The notes under the pieces: model-generated
The model's database searches: none
Seen by the model: the letters and a program-made list of their open reading frames with translations, nothing else
Told to the model about the DNA's origin: nothing
Shown here: one piece after another, positions 32,086 through 39,758 of the stretch
How positions within the stretch are numbered: the first letter of the stretch is position 1
How the letters are laid out: each line of letters opens with the position of its first letter
Translations under genes and position numbers: made by a program
NCBI RefSeq assembly: GCF_001552175.1
Contig: NZ_BCQR01000081.1
Location: 1-50,944, forward strand
Direction of reading: 5' to 3'
DNA from: Actinomadura kijaniata NBRC 14229
Lineage (GTDB): Bacteria > Actinomycetota > Actinomycetes > Streptosporangiales > Streptosporangiaceae
DNA: 50,944 nucleotides

Positions 32086-32712
32086 TTACTTGGAGTAAAG
32101 CTCGACGATCAGCTGCTCCTGGACGGGAGCGTCGATCTGCTGGCGGACCGGCAGCGAGTGGACGAGGACGCGCATGCGCTCGCCGTCCACGCCCAGCCAG
32201 GCCGGGACCTGACGCTCGCCGACCTCGGCCTTGGCGACCTGGAAGGGGGTCATCTCCCGGGACTTGGTCTTGACGTCGACGATGTCGGCCTCGCGGACCA
32301 GGTACGACGGGATGTCGACCTTCTTGCCGTTCACCCGGATGTGACCGTGGCGGATCAGCTGGCGGGCCATGTCACGGGACTTGGCGAAGCCAGCGCGGTA
32401 CACCACGTTGTCCAGGCGGCGCTCCAGCAGGGTGAGCAGGTTCTCACCCGTCTTGCCGCCCTGGCGGTTGGCCTCGACGTAGTAGTTGGAGAACTGCTTC
32501 TCCAGCACGCCGTAGATGCGCTTGGCCTTCTGCTTCTCACGGAGCTGCAGGAGGTACTCGGTCTCCTTCGGCCGACCGCGGCCGTGCTCACCCGGGGGGT
32601 AAGGACGGATCTCGATCGGGCACTTGGGGCCCTCGCACTTGCTGCCCTTGAGGAACAGCTTCATCTTCTCGCGGCGGCAGAGCTTGCAGTCCGCACCGGT
32701 GTAACGAGCCAT
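32086..32712 (-). CDS. rpsD: 30S ribosomal protein S4
   Basis: A 208-residue S4, the 16S rRNA assembly initiator and classical repressor of the alpha operon in E. coli. The N-terminus has the zinc-binding form with Cys9, Cys12, Cys26 and Cys31 (C+ type). The S4 RNA-binding domain (about 95-160) contains LDNVVYRAGFAKSRDMARQL and HGHIRVNGKKVDIPS. It lies between rpsK and rpoA. Confidence 0.98.
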   Translation of the reverse strand: MARYTGADCKLCRREKMKLFLKGSKCEGPKCPIEIRPYPPGEHGRGRPKETEYLLQLREKQKAKRIYGVLEKQFSNYYVEANRQGGKTGENLLTLLERRLDNVVYRAGFAKSRDMARQLIRHGHIRVNGKKVDIPSYLVREADIVDVKTKSREMTPFQVAKAEVGERQVPAWLGVDGERMRVLVHSLPVRQQIDAPVQEQLIVELYSK

Positions 32713-32736
32713 TGTTCTAGATCTCCCCTACGGCTA

Positions 32737-33138
32737 TCAGACGCGGCGGCGCTTGGGCGGCCGGCAGCCGTTGTGCGGAACGGGCGTGACGTCCTGGATC
32801 GAGCCCACCTCGAGGCCGGTCGCCTGGAGCGAACGGATGGCGGTCTCGCGGCCCGAGCCCGGGCCCTTCACGAAGACGTCGACCTTGCGCATGCCGTGCT
32901 CCATCGCCCGGCGCGCGGCGGACTCGGCGGCCTGCTGCGCGGCGAACGGGGTGGACTTGCGCGAGCCCTTGAAGCCCACGTGGCCCGAGGAGGCCCAGGA
33001 GATCACGTTGCCGTTGGGGTCGGTGATCGAGACGATCGTGTTGTTGAACGTGCTCTTGATGTGAGCGTGCCCGTGGGCGACGTTCTTCTTTTCCTTGCGG
33101 CGCACCTTCTTGGCGCCGACACGGCTCTTAGGAGGCAT
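32737..33138 (-). CDS. rpsK: 30S ribosomal protein S11
   Basis: A 133-residue S11 of usual length, on the small-subunit platform. Visible motifs are HIKSTFNNTIVSITDPNGN, SSGHVGFKGSRKSTPFAAQ, KGPGSGRETAIRSL and the C-terminus HNGCRPPKRRRV. The start ATG at 33138 is preceded by a GAGTAGAG-type purine stretch. It sits 57 bp after rpsM in the alpha operon. Confidence 0.98.
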   Translation of the reverse strand: MPPKSRVGAKKVRRKEKKNVAHGHAHIKSTFNNTIVSITDPNGNVISWASSGHVGFKGSRKSTPFAAQQAAESAARRAMEHGMRKVDVFVKGPGSGRETAIRSLQATGLEVGSIQDVTPVPHNGCRPPKRRRV

Positions 33139-33195
33139 CTGCTCTCTCTACTCTTCAGGTCGTCGATCCGTACCGGACCGGGTCCGGACGGACTA

Positions 33196-33576
33196 CTACT
33201 TCTTGCCGGCCTTCTTCTTGCCGGCCACGGTCTTCTTCTTGCCCTTGCGGGTACGCGCGTTGGTCTGGGTGCGCTGACCGTGGACGGGAAGACCACGACG
33301 GTGCCGGATGCCCTGGTAGCAACCGATCTCGATCTTGCGACGGATGTCGGCCTGGACCTCGCGGCGCAGGTCACCCTCGACCTTGTAGTTCGCCTCGATC
33401 CAGTCCCGGAGCTTCACGAGCTCGTCGTCGCCGATCTGGTGGACGCGCAGGTTGCCGTCCACGCCGGTGCCGGCCAGGGTCTCCAGCGCGCGGGTGCGGC
33501 CGATCCCGAAGATGTAGGTGAGAGCGATCTCCAGACGCTTGTCGCGCGGGAGATCGACGCCGAGGAGGCGTGCCAT
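33196..33576 (-). CDS. rpsM: 30S ribosomal protein S13
   Basis: A 126-residue S13, which contacts the P-site tRNA and intersubunit bridges. It starts MARLLGVDLPRDKRLEIALT and shows YIFGIGRTRA, CYQGIRHRRGLPVHGQRT and a basic Lys-rich tail ending GKKKAGKK. The ATG at 33576 was chosen because longer frames run back into non-coding leader. It is preceded by an unusually structured 217-bp gap after rpmJ. Confidence 0.98.
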   Translation of the reverse strand: MARLLGVDLPRDKRLEIALTYIFGIGRTRALETLAGTGVDGNLRVHQIGDDELVKLRDWIEANYKVEGDLRREVQADIRRKIEIGCYQGIRHRRGLPVHGQRTQTNARTRKGKKKTVAGKKKAGKK

Positions 33577-33793
33577 GTGCTGGCGTTCCCTTCGTTGTGC
33601 GGAGGTATTGGCGCATCGCGTCCGCACACACCCTCGCGGGTGGCGGCCCCGGCCTCCGGCTCCGGGGGTGGGCCCCCTCACACGTGAAGCCGTACGACCC
33701 GACCTGCCGGTTCGGTGTCGTACGGCGACCGTGCGAAGGCTGCGATACGTTGATCTTCGACCCGCCCGGGGGCGGGATCACGCTGCGGGAGCG
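33577..33793 (-). promoter_or_regulatory. Highly structured rpmJ-rpsM intercistronic region
   Basis: This 217-bp gap holds several inverted repeats. The strongest spans 33689-33726: a 10-bp perfect GCCGTACGAC stem extended by six more pairs around one bulge. Others are CCCGCC/GGCGGG (33761-33776), GGGGG/CCCCC near 33664-33677 and an 18-bp palindrome over the rpmJ stop (33790-33807). The position corresponds to where S4 controls the alpha operon in E. coli. Confidence 0.5.
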
Positions 33794-33907
33794 TCAGCCC
33801 TGACGCTGCTTGTGGCGCGGGTCGGAGCAGATGACCATGACCCGGCCGTGCCGGCGGATGACGCGGCACTTGTTGCAGATCTTCTTGACGCTCGGCTTGA
33901 CCTTCAC
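33794..33907 (-). CDS. rpmJ: 50S ribosomal protein L36
   Basis: The smallest ribosomal protein, 37 residues: MKVKPSVKKICNKC at the start and a zinc knuckle of Cys11, Cys14, Cys27 and His32 (C+ type). The start is a GTG at 33907 with AGGAGA 5 nt upstream. It lies 68 bp after infA, the standard infA-rpmJ-rpsM order. No second, zinc-free L36 copy is in the window. Confidence 0.98.
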   Translation of the reverse strand: MKVKPSVKKICNKCRVIRRHGRVMVICSDPRHKQRQG

Positions 33908-33975
33908 TGGGTCTCCTATGGACACAGGGTCACCCCCGCGCCGCCACGCACGGGAGAGGCAACCCCAGTGGGCTG

Positions 33976-34197
33976 TTACTTGTAGCGGTAAACGATCCGA
34001 CCGCGCGTGAGGTCGTAGGGGCTCAGCTCCACGACGACGCGGTCGTCCGGCAGGATACGGATGTAGTGCATCCGCATCTTGCCGGAGATGTGGGCGAGCA
34101 CCTTGTGCCCGTTGTCGAGCTCCACCCGGAACATCGCGTTCGGGAGGGACTCGATGACGGTGCCCTCGATCTCGATGGCGCCTTCCTTTTTGGGCAT
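33976..34197 (-). CDS. infA: Translation initiation factor IF-1
   Basis: A 73-residue OB-fold protein that binds the ribosomal A site during initiation: MPKKEGAIEIEGTVIESLPN, then FRVELDNGHKVLAHISGKMR and ILPDDRVVVELSPYDLTRGR. GGAGG lies just before the ATG at 34197. It is the first gene of the rightmost part of the alpha operon and is separated from map by about 4 kb of unrelated genes, so it must have its own promoter. Confidence 0.98.
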   Translation of the reverse strand: MPKKEGAIEIEGTVIESLPNAMFRVELDNGHKVLAHISGKMRMHYIRILPDDRVVVELSPYDLTRGRIVYRYK

Positions 34198-34490
34198 GTC
34201 CTCCGCGCTTCACTGTCGGCTCATTGGACTCGGCCCGAATACGCCCGGAAGACCCATGGAGGGAAACCGAGGAAGACGGCCGCACCACAACCGACGCTCC
34301 CCTCCCGGAGGAGGGTCGTGCGAGAGGGATGAAGGCGGCCGAAAACGGACCGACACAGAAGTGTACGTCACCGGACCGCCTAATGCGAAACCAACGCATG
34401 GCCCGTGTCCGGAGACCGCTCCCGACACCAGCATACCTCGCTCGGGCGTTGTACCTTTCCAGGAGAAGGAATCGCCCCGGGGAGGATCGG
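34198..34490. promoter_or_regulatory. Divergent intergenic region for infA and the winged-helix-like gene
   Basis: This 293-bp gap must hold the infA operon promoter. The best minus-strand match is TTCGCA, an 18-bp spacer and TACACT around 34361-34390. For the plus-strand gene TACCTT at 34452-34457 is a possible -10. Otherwise nothing recognisable. Confidence 0.35.
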
Positions 34491-35048
34491 ATGCCGAGCT
34501 ATGACTTCGCGCTGATCCTCAGCCGTCCCCTCTACGAGGAGGAGCTGGACCCGCTGTGGCACCGGACGCAGGGCCGGGTCACCGTCTCGATCATCACCGA
34601 GCCGCAGCACGCCGACCGCCCCGGAAACGCCTCCTGCACCTGGGAGGGCAACACCCTCGCCGAGGCGATCATGGAGGTGGTCGCGCACGTCGAGACCGCC
34701 GCCGAGGGCGTGCGGGTCCGCCAGGTCGAGGTCGATCCGCTGCTGACGATCCGCGACATCGCCGACCGCGTGGGGCGCACCCCCGACTTCGTCCGCATGT
34801 CGATCACCGGGGCGCGCGGGCCGGGCGGGTTCCCGCCGGCCGAGCTGTCCACCGCCGGGCACCGGCTGTGGCGCTGGTCCAAGGTCGCCGAGTGGTTCGG
34901 CGTGGACGACCACCTGCTGGTGGAGGCCAAACCGACCGCCCAGGCGATCAACGGCTGGCTGGCGCTGCGCGACGTGGTCCCGTCGGTGGCGCCCAAGCCC
35001 GAGGACGTGACCTCGGCGCTGAACGCGGTCATCCCGCACGTGGCCTGA
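34491..35048 (+). CDS. Hypothetical protein with MerR/excisionase-like helix-turn-helix
   Basis: A 185-residue protein. The N-terminal 75 residues (MPSYDFALILSRPLYEEELD onward) have no family I recognise. Residues about 82-130 look like a DNA-binding winged helix: LLTIRDIADRVGRTPDFVRM, then GPGGFPPAEL and HRLWRWSKVAEWF, the pattern of AlpA/MerR-like domains. The last 45 residues are helical. GGGGAGG lies 5 nt before the ATG. It is the first gene of the non-ribosomal segment inserted between infA and map and is divergent from infA. Confidence 0.8.
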   Translation: MPSYDFALILSRPLYEEELDPLWHRTQGRVTVSIITEPQHADRPGNASCTWEGNTLAEAIMEVVAHVETAAEGVRVRQVEVDPLLTIRDIADRVGRTPDFVRMSITGARGPGGFPPAELSTAGHRLWRWSKVAEWFGVDDHLLVEAKPTAQAINGWLALRDVVPSVAPKPEDVTSALNAVIPHVA

Positions 35049-35057
35049 CCCGCCGGC

Positions 35058-35681
35058 TCACTCCCCGGCGTTCCGCCGCCGCGCCGAGCGCACCGACCGC
35101 ACCGCGAACGCGGCCCCGCCGAGCACGACGATCCCCGCCAGCCCGAGCGCCGCGGGGCCGGGCCGTCCGGCCGTCCGCTCCCGCGCGGCCAGCCACCCGC
35201 CGCCGGTCGCGGGACCGACGTGGGTGTCGCCGGTCCCCCCGAAGTCGTCGAGCCCGCCGGTCCCGTCGAGTCCATCGGTCCCATCGGTCCCATCGCGCCG
35301 GGGCACGTGCCGCACCACGGTGCGGGCCCTCGGCTTCGGGGCGCGCAGGACGAGCAGGGAACCCTTCAGGTCCTCCTCAAGGCACTCGACCGTGACGTCG
35401 TACCGCCTCGGCTCGGCCGTGCGGCGCACCGACGCCAGCCCCGTGAGCGTGGTGAGCCCCGCCGGGCCGAGCTCGACGGGCTCGGCGAACGCGCGGGACT
35501 TCGCGAAGGCCACGCCGTCACCGCAGTCGGCGATCCCGACCCTGATGATGACCTGGTCCCCCGCGCGGACCGACCGCGGCGCCACGGTGACGGCCCCGCC
35601 CTCCGCCAGCGCCACGCCGGGGACGCCCGCGCCCAGCGCCGCGACGGCGCACATGCCCGCCGCTACCAGCCTGCGCATCAT
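35058..35681 (-). CDS. Secreted, membrane-anchored protein next to sortase
   Basis: A 207-residue exported protein. A signal peptide ends near VALA (about residue 26). A beta-rich region (about 28-118) has two cysteines, possibly a disulphide. A repetitive acidic linker (DGTDGTDGLDGTGGLDD) follows, and one hydrophobic segment (about 176-196) precedes a positively charged tail (RSARRRNAGE). The layout is that of a wall-anchored protein, but no LPxTG-like motif precedes the hydrophobic segment. The adjacent sortase suggests a functional link. Function unknown. Confidence 0.8.
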   Translation of the reverse strand: MMRRLVAAGMCAVAALGAGVPGVALAEGGAVTVAPRSVRAGDQVIIRVGIADCGDGVAFAKSRAFAEPVELGPAGLTTLTGLASVRRTAEPRRYDVTVECLEEDLKGSLLVLRAPKPRARTVVRHVPRRDGTDGTDGLDGTGGLDDFGGTGDTHVGPATGGGWLAARERTAGRPGPAALGLAGIVVLGGAAFAVRSVRSARRRNAGE

Positions 35682-35738
35682 GATCTCGTTCTCCCCGGCG
35701 GGTCGGTCCGGGCAGACCGGCGGGACGCAAAGATCAGG

Positions 35739-36470
35739 TCAGGAGGGGACCAGGTCCGCCAGGCGGTAGGACGCCGTGAACGTCGCGTAGACGACCAGGT
35801 TCTCGGCGTACAGGTGCCGCCGCGGGTCGTACCGGCCCGCGCAGGTGACCAGCCGCAGCGCGGGACGGCCGTCGGCGGACGCGTGGACGCGCGTGGCGGG
35901 GAACCCGTTCTTCGGGACCCGCTCGGCGGAGGTGACGCGGAACACCGGCACCGTCCCGTCCGCCCGCGCCACCCCCAGGAGCGCGCCGGGCCTCAGCTCG
36001 CCCAGCCGCGCGAACACCGCCGGTCCGGTGCGGGTGTCCAGATGCCCGACGATCACCGCCGCGCCCGGCTCCCCCGGCGTCGGCCCGTACCCGTACCAGC
36101 CCGCCGCGCCGGGCCGTTCCAGCGGCGGAGCGGCGATCGCCCCGTTCCCCTCCCGGCCGACGCGCACCAGCGGGGAGTTCACCCCGATCGAGGGGATGGA
36201 GAGCGACGTGGGCAGCGCCCGGCCCGGGAACCCCGGCAACGGCCGCGGCGCGTCCGGCGCGGCGCTCTGCGGCCCGGAGAGCGGCGCGGCGGGCGTGGTG
36301 GGCAACACGAGTCCCGAACGGGGCTGTGCGGCCCTCTGCGAGCCGATCAGCGCGCATCCGAACACCATCTGCGCCGTTCCCACAACCCCCGCGACCGCCA
36401 CGAGCGCGTACCGGGACCGCCGCGCCCGCCATCGCGGGCGCCGTTCCCCGCTGGTCGCTCCGCTCGCCAT
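35739..36470 (-). CDS. Sortase (class E/F type)
   Basis: A 243-residue sortase anchored by one N-terminal transmembrane segment (about 22-43), with a Pro/Ala linker and the sortase barrel from about 88. The catalytic His is His143 in VIVGHLDT, the Cys is Cys210 in LRLVTCAGRYDPRRHLYAEN, and the Arg is in the RR at 217-218. The motif after the Cys matches class F sortases of actinobacteria. The ATG at 36470 has GGGGGAGG upstream, though only about 1 nt away. It precedes the secreted protein gene and diverges from the phosphoesterase. Confidence 0.9.
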   Translation of the reverse strand: MASGATSGERRPRWRARRSRYALVAVAGVVGTAQMVFGCALIGSQRAAQPRSGLVLPTTPAAPLSGPQSAAPDAPRPLPGFPGRALPTSLSIPSIGVNSPLVRVGREGNGAIAAPPLERPGAAGWYGYGPTPGEPGAAVIVGHLDTRTGPAVFARLGELRPGALLGVARADGTVPVFRVTSAERVPKNGFPATRVHASADGRPALRLVTCAGRYDPRRHLYAENLVVYATFTASYRLADLVPS

Positions 36471-36661
36471 GCCTCCCCCGTCCGGCCCCTCCGGGCTCCG
36501 CGCCGCGCCGGAGCAAGTGATCTTGTTGTCCCCGGCGGCGAGTCGACAGGGGGGCAATCCGGCGCAAAGATCGTGCCAGCACTCGTCCGGGGCGGCGCGG
36601 CCCGGCGGCGGGGGTGCCCTGAGCGGCGGTCCGTGATGTGCTTGGCCTTGGGGGAGGATCA

Positions 36662-37477
36662 ATGGCGATCATTGCGCAGCTCAGCGACATCCACCTGGCG
36701 GCGGGACCCGACGGCGAGGTCGACGACGGTTCCGGGCCGGTGCGCGCGTTGCGGGCGGCGGTGTCGAGCCTCCTGTCGCTGCCCGCCCGGCCCGACGCCG
36801 TCGTGCTGACCGGGGACCTGGCCGACGGCGGGCGGCCCGACGAGTACGCGCGGCTGCACGCGCTGCTGTCGCCGCTGCCGATGGCCGTCTACCCCGTGCC
36901 CGGCAACCACGACGACCGGGACGCCCTGCGCGCCGCGTTCAAGGACCACCCGGCCGTCCACGAGAGCGGCACCGCGCCGGACGCGCCCGTCCGGTACGCC
37001 GTGGACGTGGCCGGGACCCGCCTGGTGTGCTGCGACACCTCGGTGCGGGGTGGCTCGCACGGGACGATGGACGACGAGCAGATCGCCTGGCTGGACGCGA
37101 CGCTGGCCGCCGCGCCCGACGTCCCGACCGTGATCGCGACGCACCATCCGGCGTTCCCGATCGGCATCCGCTTCATCGACGACATGCGGTTCCGGGACGC
37201 CGCGGCGTTCGTGCGGGTGATCGAGCGTCACCCCCAGGTCGTGCGGCTGGTCAGCGGGCACGTGCACCGGGGCGCGGTCGGCACGGTCGCGGGCCGCACC
37301 GCCGTCACCTGCCCCAGCACCTACCGGCAGCTGTTCCTGGACCTGACCCGGCCGGGCCGCGCCGCGGTCACCGGGGAGCCCGCCGGGTTCGCCGTCCACC
37401 TGGTCACCGACACCGGGGTGGCGACCACGCACTTCGTCCCGACCGGCAACTACCGCCCGCTGATGGACGTGGAGTAG
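36662..37477 (+). CDS. Calcineurin-like metallophosphoesterase (CpdA-like)
   Basis: A 271-residue cytoplasmic phosphoesterase with all five metal-binding motifs: QLSDIHL, LTGDLADGG, PGNHDDRD, ATHHPAF and SGHVHRG. The arrangement matches the class III 3',5'-cAMP phosphodiesterase CpdA family (Mycobacterium Rv0805-like), so cyclic nucleotides are the likely but unproved substrate. GGGGGAGG precedes the ATG at 36662. A 20-bp perfect terminator follows. It belongs to the segment inserted between map and infA. Confidence 0.92.
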   Translation: MAIIAQLSDIHLAAGPDGEVDDGSGPVRALRAAVSSLLSLPARPDAVVLTGDLADGGRPDEYARLHALLSPLPMAVYPVPGNHDDRDALRAAFKDHPAVHESGTAPDAPVRYAVDVAGTRLVCCDTSVRGGSHGTMDDEQIAWLDATLAAAPDVPTVIATHHPAFPIGIRFIDDMRFRDAAAFVRVIERHPQVVRLVSGHVHRGAVGTVAGRTAVTCPSTYRQLFLDLTRPGRAAVTGEPAGFAVHLVTDTGVATTHFVPTGNYRPLMDVE

Positions 37478-37486
37478 GACCCGGGA

Positions 37487-37530
37487 ACGCGAGAAGGGCG
37501 GCGGGGTCCTCCCCGCCGCCCTTCTCGCGT
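37487..37530. terminator. 20-bp perfect bidirectional terminator
   Basis: Positions 37487-37506 and 37511-37530 are perfect reverse complements (20 bp) around a TCCT loop. It lies between the convergent phosphoesterase and DUF1707 genes and can serve both. Confidence 0.85.
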
Positions 37531-37536
37531 CCGTTC

Positions 37537-37983
37537 TCAGTCGCGCCGCCCGGACCCCAGCAGCGACCCGATCAGCAGCGCCGCGCCCCAGGGCCCGGCC
37601 ACCCAGATCCACCACGGGTACACCGGACCGACGGCCACCAGCAGAATCGCCCAGATCGCCAGGTTGATCCCGCTGACCGCCGCCCAGGTCGCCCACGCGC
37701 CCCGGCCGCCGAACCGCTCCAGCGCCCCCGCGCCGGAACGCGGCGCCGGCAGCCCGCCGGTGGTCTTCTGCGCCGCCGGGACCGGCAGCTGGTACAGGTC
37801 CTCCTCGGGCAGGTCCGCGGTGACCGCCTCCAGCTCCCCCAGCGTGCGGGCGGCGTAGACGGACTCCAGTCGCTCGTTCAGCTCGTCGATGGTGATGCGG
37901 CCCTGGGCGCAGTGCTCACGGAGCGCCGACGCGACCCGGTCGCGGTCGGCGTCCGAGGCCCGGATGTCAGGGTTCGGTGCCAT
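37537..37983 (-). CDS. DUF1707 protein with two C-terminal transmembrane segments
   Basis: A 148-residue protein. The DUF1707 domain (about 5-60) is clear: IRASDADRDRVASALREHCA, then GRITIDELNERL and RTLGELEAVTADLP. A flexible linker follows, then two hydrophobic segments (about 97-118 and 122-140) with YPWWIW between them, as in 2TM-domain proteins. DUF1707 is common in actinobacterial membrane proteins, with unknown role. The ATG at 37983 is followed upstream by the map-fragment repeats. Confidence 0.9.
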   Translation of the reverse strand: MAPNPDIRASDADRDRVASALREHCAQGRITIDELNERLESVYAARTLGELEAVTADLPEEDLYQLPVPAAQKTTGGLPAPRSGAGALERFGGRGAWATWAAVSGINLAIWAILLVAVGPVYPWWIWVAGPWGAALLIGSLLGSGRRD

Positions 37984-38041
37984 GGACCGGTCCCTTCGGA
38001 GGGTGGGGTGTGGCTCGGAGGGTGTGGCTCTTACCTACCCA

Positions 38042-38279
38042 GCTTGGCGAACCACTCCCGGCCCCCGTCAAGGGCCGTGAGCACGCGGGGGCCGTGCTCG
38101 GTGACCGCCAAGGGGCGCTGCTTCGAAGTGGGCCGGGCGCGAAGCGCCATCATGCCTTCAGTTTGGCGAACCACTCACGACCTTCGTCAAGGGCCGTGAG
38201 CACGCGAGGGCCGTGCTCGGTGACCGCCAAGGGGCGCTGCTTCGAAGTGGGCCGGGCGCGAAGCGCCATCATGCCTTCA
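38042..38279 (-). repeat. Two 119-bp tandem copies of the map 3' end
   Basis: Units 38042-38160 and 38161-38279 are 119 bp long and nearly identical. They continue in register into map itself (38280-38374), whose last 30 or so codons they copy. Copies carry extra bases relative to map that break the frame, so they are not coding. Each unit also gains a perfect GAGCACG/CGTGCTC hairpin that is imperfect in map, plus a GGCGC-GAA-GCGCC hairpin. They lie where the map 3' UTR would be. Confidence 0.9.
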
Positions 38280-39078
38280 GTTTGGCGAACCACTCACGAC
38301 CTTCGTCAAGGGCCGTGAGCACGCGGGGGCCGTTCTCGGTGACGGCGAAGGTGTGTTCGAAGTGGGCGGAGTACCTGCCGTCGGTCGTCACGACCGTCCA
38401 GCCGTCGTCCAGCTCCTCGGTGTCCTTGGTGCCGAGGTTGACCATCGGCTCCACCGCGAAGCACATCCCGACCTCCAGCACCGGGCCGTGGCCCGGGGCG
38501 CCGTGGTTGGGGATCAGCGGGTCCATGTGCATCTCGGTGCCGATGCCGTGACCGCCGTAGCCCTCGACGATCCCGTAGTCGCCCTGCGAGCGGACGTACG
38601 TCTCGATCGCGTGCGACATGTCCGTCAGCCGTGCCCCCGCGACCCCGGCCGCCAGGCCGTGCCACATCGACGCCTCGGTCACGTCCAGCAGCTTCTGGAG
38701 CTCGGGGGTGATCTCCCCCACCGGAACCGTGATCGCCGAGTCGCCGTGCCAGCCCTCCACGATCGCGCCGCAGTCGATGGAGATGACGTCGCCCTCGGCC
38801 AGCACCTTGTCGGGGCGCGGGATGCCGTGCACGATCTCCTCGTTGACCGAGGCGCAGATCGTGCCGGTGAAGCCGTGGTAGCCCTTGAACGACGGGATGC
38901 CGCCGTTGTCGCGGATGTGGGCCTCGGCGAGGCGGTCCAGGTCCAGGGTGGTGATCCCCGGCTTGACCGCGTCGCGCAGCAGGTGCAGCGTCTGACCGAC
39001 CAGCAGGCCCGCCTTCCGCATCAGCTCGACCTGCTCGGCCGTCTTGATCTGGATGGCGGGCTTACGGCGTCGGAACAT
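38269..39078 (-). CDS. map: Type I methionine aminopeptidase
   Basis: A 269-residue enzyme removing the N-terminal Met of new proteins. The metal-binding residues are present: Asp in SIDCGA, Asp in GWHGDSAITV, His in GGHGIGTEMH, Glu in CFAVEPMVN and Glu in AHFEHTFAVTE. The ATG at 39078 gives MFRRRKPAIQIKTAEQVELM. It follows adk after 29 bp, the canonical secY-adk-map order. Its 3' end is duplicated twice downstream (38042-38279), probably by slippage or unequal exchange, leaving the gene intact. Confidence 0.97.
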   Translation of the reverse strand: MFRRRKPAIQIKTAEQVELMRKAGLLVGQTLHLLRDAVKPGITTLDLDRLAEAHIRDNGGIPSFKGYHGFTGTICASVNEEIVHGIPRPDKVLAEGDVISIDCGAIVEGWHGDSAITVPVGEITPELQKLLDVTEASMWHGLAAGVAGARLTDMSHAIETYVRSQGDYGIVEGYGGHGIGTEMHMDPLIPNHGAPGHGPVLEVGMCFAVEPMVNLGTKDTEELDDGWTVVTTDGRYSAHFEHTFAVTENGPRVLTALDEGREWFAKLKA

Positions 39079-39107
39079 CTCTCCCCCTCAGTAGCGGGCC
39101 GAGGGGG

Positions 39108-39758
39108 TCACTTCTCGTACGGACGCAGGGCGGCCAGAGCGCGCTGGGTGACTTCCTCGACCGGGCCGGTCGCGTCGATGCCGACCAGAATGCCCTCGTC
39201 AGCGTAGAACTGCACCAGCGGAGCCGTTTGTTCCTGGTAGACCTCGAGGCGGTGCCGGACGACCTCTTCCTTGTCGTCGTCCCGCTGGAACAGCCGGCCG
39301 CCGCAGTCGTCGCAGATGTCGTCCTGCTTGTCGTCGAAGTCGACGTGCCAGATCTTCTCGCAGCCGGCGCAGGTCCGGCGGCCCGACAGCCGCCGGACGA
39401 CCTCCTCCTCGTCGACGACGAGTTCGAGCACCACGTCGAGCCGCGTGTCCATCTCGGCGAGCATCTTCTTGAGCGTCTCGGCCTGGGGCACGTTGCGCGG
39501 GAATCCGTCGAGCAGGAACCCGTCGGTGGCGTCGTCCTCGGCCAGCCGGTCCCGGACCATCTCGATGGTGATCTCGTCGGGGACCAGGTCGCCGCGGTCC
39601 ATGAACTCCTTGGCCTTGCGGCCGAGCTCGGTGCCGCCGCTGACGTTGGCGCGGAAGATGTCACCCGTCGAGATCTTCGGGATCGACAGATGCGAGGCGA
39701 TGAACTGGGCCTGCGTCCCCTTGCCCGCTCCGGGGGGGCCCACCAGCACGATACGCAT
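39108..39758 (-). CDS. adk: Adenylate kinase
   Basis: A 216-residue adenylate kinase interconverting ATP, ADP and AMP. The P-loop GPPGAGKGTQ is at residues 7-16, the DGFPRN motif near 84, and the LID contains a Cys4 zinc site (CAGC and CDDC, about 130-152) as in Gram-positive enzymes. Actinobacterial Adk often lacks this zinc site, so its presence is worth noting. Its ATG directly abuts the secY stop (TAA-ATG, no gap), indicating coupling. Confidence 0.97.
   Translation of the reverse strand: MRIVLVGPPGAGKGTQAQFIASHLSIPKISTGDIFRANVSGGTELGRKAKEFMDRGDLVPDEITIEMVRDRLAEDDATDGFLLDGFPRNVPQAETLKKMLAEMDTRLDVVLELVVDEEEVVRRLSGRRTCAGCEKIWHVDFDDKQDDICDDCGGRLFQRDDDKEEVVRHRLEVYQEQTAPLVQFYADEGILVGIDATGPVEEVTQRALAALRPYEK

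Noticed and set aside
38042..38279. The map-derived repeats as a small gene or CRISPR-like array
   Set aside because: Frame-shifting extra bases separate the map-like segments, there are only two copies with no spacers, and the units derive visibly from map.
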